Origin: Sclerotiophoma versabilis
Taxonomy: Eukaryota; Ascomycota; Dothideomycetes; Pleosporales; Didymellaceae
Assembly (NCBI GenBank): GCA_012274445.1
Contig: JAAROD010000054.1
Location: forward strand, 1 to 64,000
DNA: 64,000 bases
Direction of reading: 5' to 3'
The notes below the pieces were generated by a model. It saw only the letters and a program-made list of their open reading frames with translations. It was not told where the DNA came from and made no database searches. Within the stretch, counting starts at the first letter, position 1. Each line of letters starts with the position of its first letter. The position numbers and the translations under genes are program-made. Shown here piece by piece: positions 36,701 through 44,823 of the stretch.

Positions 36701-37258
36701 TAGGCTAGTAAATGGGTAGAGGTTGGGTCGGGGTTGGGTAGGTCACGTGACCTACTCCTACCTAACCCCGACCCCTACCCACGCTAGTGGCTGCTAAGTG
36801 GGTATAGGTTAGGTTGGGGTACCTCTAGCGTGGGTAGAGGTTAGGTAGGGGTAGCACTAGCGTGGGTAGGGGTTGGGTAAGCTTAGTTAGTATATCTCAA
36901 TTTCAGAATTATCACACAGCTAAGAAGACCTACTTAGAACAACTAGAATTTAGTTAGTTAAAAACAGGGTAAAGGTATACGTGTACATGCACCCCAAATT
37001 CGGTATCATAGACAGTTATCACAGTACTACCTACCTGGGTACCCCGAACCCAACCCCTACCCACACTAGAGGTGACCCCAACCCAACCTCTACCCACGCT
37101 AGAGGTACCCCGACCCAACCTATACCCACGCTAGAGGTACCCCTACCCAACCCATACCCACGCTAGAGGTACCCCAACCCAACCCATACCCGTGGCCCGT
37201 GCGACCCCAACCCAACCCCAACCCAACGTTGGGTACCCCAAACCCATTTGCCAGCCTA
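36701..37258 (-). mobile_element. hAT-like MITE, copy D (GC-rich, little RIP, inverted)
   Basis: 558 bp, reversed relative to copies A-C: TAGGCTAGTAAATGGGTAG at the left and AACCCATTTGCCAGCCTA at the right. The target AGATTCT is present on both sides (36694-36700 and 37263-37269), with four extra bases between the right terminus and the duplication. It keeps the unmutated family sequence: palindrome GTAGGTCACGTGACCTAC at 36738-36755 and a 32/33-bp array of CCCACGCTAGAGGTACCCC units at about 37040-37200. It interrupts the pogo transposase within its catalytic domain. Confidence 0.88.
37040..37200. repeat. Minisatellite inside MITE D, period 32-33 bp
   Basis: Four units with CCCACGCTAGAGG starting near 37060, 37093, 37125 and 37157, separated by ACCCAACCC-rich spacers that resemble degenerate telomere repeat. 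Shorter arrays of the same unit exist in the RIPed copies. The open frame through this stretch is a by-product of the repeat. Confidence 0.88.
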
Positions 37259-38379
37259 ACTTAGATTCTACTTATAATCTTTCCTCTATATATTTTATAT
37301 ATTCTCTAGCTATTAGATATAGTCTGCTTTAAACTTTTAGCTTAAAACTATACTAAAGAACTTAATTTATATAACTATATAACCTAGAAGTAGGCACCTA
37401 TAAAGAAGAGTAATTTCTTTTTACTATTATAGCCTACCTAGGTAAATACCTTTACTAAATTATTAGTATTAACAGCCTTTAAAACTATAGGTATCTACCT
37501 ATCTAATACTAATATTATAACTAATTTAAACTACTAACTTCTCTACCTATTATAATACCTCTACTATAAACTAGACCTTTAGCTATACTAGAAGAGCTAA
37601 ATTAGCTAAAAGTAAAGTTATTATTACAGAGTACTATAAAGGAAGATAGTAGTAATAAGCTTAGAGTACTAGAATAGATTATTTACTAGCTTTATATATA
37701 ATTAGAGCTTATATAGTATAAGCTAGATAGTATAAAAAAGGCTCTTATAAAGAAGAAGAAGGTAAAGAATAAGAAGAAAGTATTACTATTATATACTTAT
37801 AATCTTAAGTAGTATAAAGGAGCTAAGTAGTAGAGTTCTAAGTTAAAGAAGGAAGCTAATGCACGTAACGCTGCTAATAAAGCCTACTAAGAATAGGTAG
37901 AGGCTAAAAAAGCTACTTAGCGTAAGCTATAATATAACTAGAAGCTCCTCTAAGAAAAGCAGAAGTAATAATAGTATAAGAGGTAGGTAAGAGAGAAGAA
38001 GGAGCGTAAAAGAATTAAGGCTGTAAAGGCTGCTAAAGTAGCTAAATATAAAGCTAAGAGAGAGTATTAAAAGTAAGCTTATAATGCTGCTAAAGCTATA
38101 TAATTGCCTTAAGCAGGCAAGCGCAAGGCCTTACAGCAGCTGCAGTTAAATTTAACTAAGAAACGTAGTAGTGGTGCTGCGCGTAGTTGTCCTGTTGCCG
38201 ACCAGCGTTCCCTAGCTCCTCTACCTACATACAACAGCTGTGGCTGTAAGATTGCTTTACCAAGTAGATTTAGGTGAGACAATCTGTTGCATAGGTCTAT
38301 AGAGTATTCCACCAAAAAGTTGTATCGTTTTATCAACTATACGTGGCTTAATAATCTCACTGTTGGTGGGCTGCAAAAG

Positions 38380-38430
38380 GTGGTGGGGTGGCCCGTTCGC
38401 TGACCCGGCCCACGAGGTGCACGGGCACGG
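38380..38430 (-). repeat. Right terminal inverted repeat of the pogo-like element (51 bp)
   Basis: Exact reverse complement of 18564-18614, followed outside by TA at 38431-38432. Unmutated by RIP. Confidence 0.95.
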
Positions 38431-38432
38431 TA

Positions 38433-38908
38433 CCCGGCCCCGGCCAACGCTAGGTACCAGTACAGTACAACCCCACCAACTAATAAACGCGGGGCTACCC
38501 GTAATCAACGGAGATCATTGGCAACGCAAAGCTCGCTAATGCAGTACAGTGCTTATGAGCAATGAAGATCTAATAGAGCCTAAGCCAGAATAATACAAGA
38601 GCAAAGGCAAGGGCTCGATCGTCACATTCAATATGCAGCACAACTTAAGACGCGGGGATCTCATAACCTAGTATTCTTGTTTCGCGCAGCGAGTCACGAC
38701 ATACTTCGGTGCGATGCTGTGATTGCGTTTAATTGGCTTTCTTTGACGAGAAACGCTGCACAGCATGGGTATAGACACATGACCTGAGGAATGCTTCAGG
38801 ATGTTGTGACTCACAGATCTGCGGAACTTGAAATCTCTATCGTGTTTATCATGATACAAATTTGTTGTTTAGGGTAATCCGTCTATAGATACTGAGTCCT
38901 GGAGGTCG
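38433..38908. other. No gene recognised
   Basis: Normal-composition flank of the transposon; includes GGTACC palindromes near 38430-38456. No supported coding region. Confidence 0.5.
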
Positions 38909-39646
38909 GTGCACACTGATAAACGGCCAGCTACCAGAGACCGAACAAATTATCATCTTGCCACATTTTTCCATATCAAATCTTCGGAACATCGACATGG
39001 GCGAAGCATCAAATGTGTCTCAACGACAAGGAACCTCCATCGCGATGCACTCACCGTGAAGGTCGCCATTGACTGCGAGATGATGCAGGCCAACATCGGC
39101 CAGGTCCTCGGTCGGGTTTCGATTGTGAACTATGAGGGCCAACCTATCTTCGACACTTTTGTGTACTATCCTGAACCAATCGTCATCACGAACACACATC
39201 AAAGGTATTCAGGAATCGACTGGGACGATATCGACCCGCAAAACGGCGCTCAACTATTCTCCGAAGTGCAGTCCCGACTGGTTGAGCTACTCCACGACCG
39301 TACTGTGATTGGCCATGATATACAAAAAGATCTGAGAGCCATCTCAATGAACCTGCCAGCTCGAATCTCACGGCTTAAGGGTATCCCTTGTCTCACAACT
39401 CCCATCGCCTTCAACATGCCATTCCGTGACACACAGAAGTATAGTGGATACCGACAGTATGCCCATCCAGACGGCCATCAGGGGCCGAATCTTAAGACAC
39501 TAGCCCAGCAGCTGCTGGGTCGTTCCATAAAACAGGGTCGGGTCTCCAGCATCGAAGATGCTCTCGCAACTATGGAAGTTTATCGGAATGCTGAAGTGGC
39601 TATTGACCGGGAGCAAACCACAAAAGGCTTTCCAGCCATAAAGTAG
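38909..39646 (+). CDS. DEDDh-type 3'-5' exonuclease-like protein (REX4/ISG20-like), His missing
   Basis: A single open frame of 245 codons. It shows exonuclease motif I, VAIDCEMM (Asp55, Glu57), motif II, VIGHDIQKDLRAI (Asp141), and motif III, SSIEDALATMEVYR (Asp217). These are the metal-binding acidic residues of RNase T/REX4-type enzymes, which trim RNA ends in ribosome and RNA processing. In the REX4/ISG20 branch motif III normally has a His directly before SS.EDA; here it is Val212. The protein may thus be catalytically weakened or may use another residue. Residues 1-45 show no domain, so the true start may be a later Met or lie upstream across an intron. It is the first gene beside the transposon nest and is not obviously damaged by RIP. 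Confidence 0.8.
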   Translation: MHTDKRPATRDRTNYHLATFFHIKSSEHRHGRSIKCVSTTRNLHRDALTVKVAIDCEMMQANIGQVLGRVSIVNYEGQPIFDTFVYYPEPIVITNTHQRYSGIDWDDIDPQNGAQLFSEVQSRLVELLHDRTVIGHDIQKDLRAISMNLPARISRLKGIPCLTTPIAFNMPFRDTQKYSGYRQYAHPDGHQGPNLKTLAQQLLGRSIKQGRVSSIEDALATMEVYRNAEVAIDREQTTKGFPAIK

Positions 39647-40995
39647 TTGTATGATAGACTCATAGTCCAAGCGTATCTTGCTGTTCTTCTCTACGACTGT
39701 TTTTGGGTCTGTTAAAGACCACACTCAACGGGAAACACCCTTATCCACTAAGAAAAGGCAACGCATCGTCTTTGGAACTGAGCTATGTTTTAACACTGCA
39801 AAGCTCTGCAGAGAAATTCTCGGTGTTTTCACTCAAGTCTAACATTTATCCGATGATAGTGCGAAGTACAACGGGGATTCAAATAGCAGTTTTGAACAAG
39901 TAATATCGAACCATTCTGTATACCCCACGATCCCATGCCACGTAGCCTGAAGCAAACCGGTAGGGTCATAGAACGATAACTTGTACTCGATATCTGATGC
40001 GGTAACCCTAGTTTGTCTAGTAGCTGCTTGGCAGTAGGTCATTAACACGATAGGCTTTCCGGATCATCGGAATATGTATGGCATATGTAATTGATACTTA
40101 ACTCTGACAGGAAACATATATAGACATCTGCAGCACCATCTATATAAGAAAACATGGCCTGCATGAATTTTCAGCATCGCTAGCTCTTTCGTTAAACACA
40201 GATGGCGATGATTGATAGAAGTAGACTTCGCTCGAACCAACCCAAGGCAAAATCTCTTCCACGTCATATCCGTTCTCTTCCTTGTCGTCGTGTTTATCTT
40301 AATTCGTCATAGTGACAGCTCCAACAGTGCGGTATGACTCCACCACAATACAGTTGGCAGCGCGAATAGTAACTAAAAATGCATCCTCACCATCTAACAA
40401 TCGACCCTAAAACATATAAACTTACTAGATAGGTCTCCAATTTTTGAATGTTGAATTAGGTCTACTTCTATTGTGGATATCAAGGCTAGGCTTTGTCATA
40501 TTGTTAAAATTCCAGAAAGTCTAGTGCTACTCTTGTAGCTAAAATTACTCCAATTCCCAAGAACTATAGCTATGCAATAAGACAAATGCAGACTACTCTA
40601 CTCTGAGAAGTTAAAAAAAAAGAGTGTTTCAAGTAACTATTTCCAGGGGTTTGTCTTTGCTTTCCGGCTTTTTACGTTTATGTTACAGTGGGGTTCATAT
40701 ACATAGTTATAAGTATGTAAAACCATTAACCCAGATTCAATTTCAACTTAGTAGCATCACGTATTCAATGTAGAAAAGCACGAAGTTAAGAAGGTAGTTG
40801 GTTGATCAATAGAGACTATTAAAGAGAGTGAATATATACCCTTCTGTGAGATGAGCAGACAAACAAAGTATTAGTACCTTGGGATAACAACAAACATTAC
40901 AGGTAAGATCAAATCGGAAATAAATCTAAGCCAAGGGAAGGAGAAGATGTTTTAGCTTGAAGCAAACGTTGACATCAATCCTTTTTCGCAGCCAA
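39647..40995. other. No gene recognised
   Basis: About 1.3 kb, with short frames only. 40300-40980 is moderately AT-rich and probably serves as the 3' flank of the secreted-protein gene on the minus strand. Confidence 0.5.
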
Positions 40996-41745
40996 TCAAA
41001 AAGCATATGTTGCGACTTTGATGGAACCCGCTCCGCCAGTGTCAACTGTCGTGGTAACGCTGCTGATTTGAGAGAAATCAACTAGCTTGCTGTACGCGCG
41101 GTTCACTTGACTGATGAAACCCTCGTCAACATTTCCTGGGAATCCAAAGAAGCTTGTGTCCATTACGGTAATGGGGTTATCATTCACATCGTAGTACATG
41201 TTGCCAATGGTAAGTCTCGATCTTTTGTTGACGTGGATATGCTGAGTGGACGAGTCAAGGCTATCGGATGCAGTCCTCCATAGTACCAAGTTGATGAGGT
41301 CTTCGCATTTTGCATATGACGGATTTCGGTTGTTCTGGACGCAAATTTCTGTCGGGGCACAAGCGATCCAGCGGCGGCGCACAAGGCCTGGTTGGTCGTT
41401 GCGAACGCAGTTAACCTGGATAAGTCCGGAGGTCAGGCATGTTGAGGATTGGTAGTGGGTGCCTTCGTAGACTCCCCCACCGCCGCAGCTTTGCCTTCCA
41501 TCTCGAAATTCTGGTTTGAGGACGGGGTCAGCCTTGCAGGAAGACACTCTCGGATCGCAGCTCGAAAGCGTGCTGCCTGACGTGACTGTATCGCAATCTT
41601 GGGTGGCAAGGTCGCAAAACTGAATCGGCGTGAGAGTGACTGATGTATCGGCTGGAGTGCTGGATGCAGGTAGAGCAGCGGCAAAGTCCAGAAGGAAACC
41701 TCCAATCAAGGAAGCAAGAAAAAGATTTTGAGAATTGAGCATCAT
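40996..41745 (-). CDS. Secreted cysteine-rich protein, effector-like
   Basis: No homolog recognised. From the double Met at 41745 the frame gives 249 residues. The start MMLNSQNLFLASLIGGFLL followed by DFAAALPASS is a clear signal peptide with cleavage expected around residue 25; the open frame extends 38 codons further upstream, but a start there would bury the signal. The mature part has about ten cysteines concentrated in its first two thirds (for example SSCDPRVSSCK, RQSCGGGGVYEG, TEICVQNN), and its last 80 residues have none. No introns are needed. Size, signal and cysteines fit a secreted protein that acts outside the cell or in a host; no target can be named. It lies about 2.5 kb from the transposon nest, a common setting for effector genes. 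Confidence 0.75.
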   Translation of the reverse strand: MMLNSQNLFLASLIGGFLLDFAAALPASSTPADTSVTLTPIQFCDLATQDCDTVTSGSTLSSCDPRVSSCKADPVLKPEFRDGRQSCGGGGVYEGTHYQSSTCLTSGLIQVNCVRNDQPGLVRRRWIACAPTEICVQNNRNPSYAKCEDLINLVLWRTASDSLDSSTQHIHVNKRSRLTIGNMYYDVNDNPITVMDTSFFGFPGNVDEGFISQVNRAYSKLVDFSQISSVTTTVDTGGAGSIKVATYAF

Positions 41746-44263
41746 CTTGAAGGCGGTTGTACAGTAGAGCTGTAAGAGTAGAGTAGTGAATTGTAAGTGT
41801 AGAGTTGTGACATGAGAAACGTTATGGGATAGTGTTTTGTTATATACCTGCGCATTCAAGATCTCGAAACTCTACTAATTATTATACGAAGGAGCTAGTA
41901 TTTGATGTTGCGCTGCACAGACCACCCAACCGATCTTACATCTCAACCTGGTAAGGATCCCATACATAATGGATGTTTGTAACCACAGTACTTGGTGAAA
42001 AGAACTTGAATGAATAAAACTACTCACTTGAACGTACATAGAGCTATTACAAGAGTTTCTGGTGTTGTAGCTACCCATAGAAGTTTTCGACCGAGGATGA
42101 GTTTGACATGCTCAGGATCCATTCTGGCGGAGTGGTCTGTGCGGTGCACCACCAAATACAAGCTCGTTCGTATACCTCTCAGAGATTAGTATCTCGGCTA
42201 TTCGGTCTTACCTAGAGCAATCTGCGTAGTCCGGTCTCCGGAGCTGTACCAAATATGATCTGCCTCACACAAGTTAACAGCTCGGCTGCTAGGTCTAACC
42301 TAGAGCAACCTGCGCAGTCGTATCTCTAGACCGAATGCTCTTACACGAAGAAAGTGACACGATTTCTTTGATTTGCATGCAAGACTTTTATCGCGCAAGG
42401 CCTAGGTCGACTGCCAAGCCTGTGATATTGCAGAGAGCTCTGGATGCGTGGAAATTTAAAAGGGTTGCGTCTGGAACTGGCCTGCAATGGGTTAAGCTCT
42501 GCGTCCTTGCACTGAATATTGCTCACGGGCTACAAAATTTATACGCCTTATCGCTAGCCGCTGCCCGGTTCGTATTGCTGACAATCCGCTTATGGTTGCG
42601 GCACTGCACAAGGCCCCGTCTCTGAAGGTGAAACGAAATATATGCACTCATATCGACATCTTCCGCTGCATTTTGAGCAAATACTTGAAAGTGGTCCGGC
42701 TTCTTGATACATTGTACATAAGCCCTTTGTGAAAATCATGTTGAATAGCTTTGGAAAGATTTGATTTCCAAGAAACGTCTTGCAGTGCTTGCCTGTGCTC
42801 TAAATGATACTCTCATATTAGACTAAGTTCCGCAAGTGTTCTAAGAACGTTGGCTACTTACACCTTCCAACGGATTATGGAAGCTGCAAAGATCAAGAGG
42901 CTTTCTTCTGTGAGCGAGGTAACTCCAACACGCTTAAAAATACGGCCTACAGTCTTGAAAGTAGGAGTTGTGCTTGCCGATCAGCACGTGTGGGGAGCTG
43001 AGGAACAGGCCGCGTTGTGTCTTGCTTGAAACTCTTCTAAGCCAAGTCCACAAGCTGTGTGAATTGCATAGTGCTCTCCTTAAAGAAGGTAGTGGTAGTG
43101 TTAATTCGTGGGCCGTACACTTCCGGTGCCCCACGTTTACCTTGCTCAAGTTTTGCGAGACGACAACAGGTTTAACTCGCAGGGTCACCGTCAGCTCAGA
43201 TTTCAACCTCTTAGGATATCCCAGTAGCAAGTCAATAAGCAGAGCGACGATAAAAAAAACCATAGTAAGCTCTCCTAGATTCGATTCCTGGCGAGAGCGG
43301 AGCTGACTTTGAATTCCCACGTGTCGTGTGATGCAGTTTTAACCTTGTTATTCGCGTCACCACGAACTCAATTTCGCAAGCAAGGAACATCTTTGTCTAT
43401 CAAGGACCTAATTGACTCGAGCAAGGGTTCGAGAATGCGTGACAAGCCTGGGACTTCTTGTATCACGCCATTTGACGGTCTGGATTTGCGCTTTTTTTGC
43501 AAGCGCTAAGAAGCATCTCAAGGATCCATGCTGCCTAATCTAGATAGTCGGCCAGCGCGTCCTGTAAAAATGGCTTTCGGAACTCACTGAGTAGTATCTG
43601 CGCCAAGCATTCGGGGAAGTTGCAGTTAAGGGTGCCTTCGCTAGCCAGCACCTCGGCAGATAGGGGCGGGATTTCGAAAGCTTCGAAGAATACAGCGTCT
43701 ATTCGGGCCCTGTAGATTAATCGGCTATTGCATTCACGCTACGTCGATGCTTGTGGGCAGCAGCCCCTATCTAGTATCGTACAGAACGATAAACGCGGCA
43801 TCTTGTTCAGTAATATGGAGCAGAAGTAGTTGCTCCTGGTGGAATATGCAGAATCTCAAGATCGGTTACCGTTTCTCGAATCGACCACGTACATTATTTG
43901 ATCAGCGGCGACAAAGATATTGGCGAACCATATACCCGGGAGATAACTGTTACCGGATGGCGAGTCGGCTCAGAGCAGTTTTGGATTTCGGATCTGTCTA
44001 ATCGTAGTGTCAATCGCTAGCGTTGTCGAAAAGTGACCGCACATCAATATGTGATATGGATGTACTGCTCCGAACATTTGGTGCACACGGCTAGCATTCG
44101 TCTATTGTCTGGCTAATTCGTTTATGAATGATTTCGAGCTCATAATTTAGACATCTCTACTCGATAAACAAGAAAGCTTTTATTTCGACTACTTATTGAC
44201 TTATATAGGTCGAACAAAATTTATGCAAAAGTCTGTTACAGTAAGAGCTAACACCAACCTGCT
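41746..44263. other. No gene recognised; contains a diverged tandem repeat
   Basis: About 2.5 kb between two secreted-protein genes. Overlapping frames at 42934-43320 on both strands have no domain. A diverged direct repeat lies at 42193-42329. Confidence 0.5.
42193..42329. repeat. Diverged direct repeat, offset 88 bp
   Basis: CTCGGCTATTCGGTCTTACC at 42193 and CTCGGCTGCTAGGTCTAACC at 42281 begin two about 49-bp units that continue TAGAGCAATCTGCGTAGTC and TAGAGCAACCTGCGCAGTC. No function is apparent. Confidence 0.65.
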
Positions 44264-44823
44264 CTAGGGAGTGGTTCTGAAGCCCTTGCATGGGTTGCCC
44301 GTTTGATCAGAACACTTAGACTTTGCGGAGTCTATAGAGTATGCATTAGTGCCGGTGCAAGAGCTAAAGGCTGTGCACGAGAAGGCAACAGAGAAGCCAG
44401 CTGCCCAGGGGCCATCAGTATCTTCCTCAGCGAAGTCGAGAAAACAGGTTGAGGTAAAACGTAGAGGACCGTCTCCAGCAATCTGACAGGCGCATGCTAC
44501 GTGAAACGGGGCGGTATTGCTGAGGCCTCCAATTCTGGCGGAGCATGGACCCGAGTCTTGCCCAACAGTCTTGGCAGGAGCAGACCATGTTCCTGAGATG
44601 TAAATCTCATTGCCAATGCGGCCTCCTAAGGCATAATATTTTGCATGGGCCTCCCACGTGTTTGCACGAGGCTGCAGGGACATGCCTTTGACTCTTGTTA
44701 GCTGTTTGTTCTTCCAATGCAAGGGAATCGCTAACCTTCAACAGGTATAGCAGAAACAGTTGTGGCAGACGCCGCTGTAGCTAGGCCCATGATAAGGATT
44801 GGAAGCATCGTGAACGTAGCCAT
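44264..44823 (-). CDS. Small secreted cysteine-rich protein, effector-like
   Basis: Two exons are inferred on the minus strand: 44736-44823 and 44264-44685, with a 50-bp intron (GTTAGC..CAAAG) holding an AGCTAAC branch site; the phase-1 junction leaves the frame continuous. The product has 169 residues. Exon 1 encodes MATFTMLPILIMGLATAASA, a signal peptide; this exon is why the start is placed at 44823 instead of inside the long frame. The mature protein has eight cysteines (GPCSAR, VACACQ, TSTCF, SCTAFSSC, SKC, NPC), enough for four disulphides. No family is recognised. Size, signal and cysteine content match fungal effector candidates; host action is inference only. No RIP damage is seen. 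Confidence 0.78.

Larger units (their letters stand above)
36379..38277 (+). pseudogene. pogo-like transposase, central and C-terminal part (RIPed, split by MITE D)
   Basis: Directly after the third Gypsy copy one frame gives a YLP.GIIF.AASQAIQ-like segment, then VFNYYTKAKA.RK.RLLIIN and SYSSYITKNFINYYN. The last corresponds to the DGHSSH block with the second catalytic Asp, every change being C to T or G to A. MITE D interrupts at 36701; the frame continues afterwards with a PPHSTH..QPLD-like segment and TKLLVLTAFKTIGI. From about 37740 a Lys/Arg/Ala-rich coiled tail follows, ending GKRKALQQLQ and IALPSRFR before a TGA at 38275-38277. The final 60 codons are nearly free of RIP. The protein once cut and pasted this transposon; it is now dead. 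Confidence 0.85.
18564..38430 (+). mobile_element. pogo/Fot-like DNA transposon expanded to about 19.9 kb by nested insertions
   Basis: The two ends are perfect 51-bp inverted repeats (18564-18614 and 38380-38430), each bordered externally by TA (18562-18563 and 38431-38432), the Tc1/mariner/pogo target duplication. Just inside the left end lies the start of a decayed pogo-type transposase; just inside the right end lie its C-terminal half and stop codon, on the same strand. An element of this kind is normally about 2 kb; the rest is insertions. Seen order: transposase N-terminus, MITE E/F, Gypsy-2 (with MITE B, Gypsy-1 and MITE C inside), part of a third Gypsy copy, transposase middle, MITE D, transposase C-terminus. 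The interior is heavily RIPed. Confidence 0.85.

Noticed and set aside
36981..37166. Open frame of 61 codons through MITE D
   Set aside because: It is a Pro/Thr-rich translation of the minisatellite with no start context or domain.
37040..37200. Regular 32-bp repeats with similar spacing, CRISPR-like at first sight
   Set aside because: Units are contiguous minisatellite with conserved 'spacers', within a eukaryotic MITE; no cas genes and a fungal telomere at the window start.
38257..38508. Minus-strand frame sharing a protein segment with the frame near 18600
   Set aside because: The shared segment is simply the translated 51-bp terminal inverted repeat.
43262..43305. TTCGATTCC with GAGAGCG, resembling a tRNA T-arm and acceptor
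   Set aside because: No matching 5' acceptor strand CGCTCTC, D-arm or anticodon arm is found at tRNA distance on either strand.
42934..43320. 128-codon minus-strand and 112-codon plus-strand frames over the same DNA
   Set aside because: Neither has a domain, signal peptide or supporting splice structure; coding is not supported.
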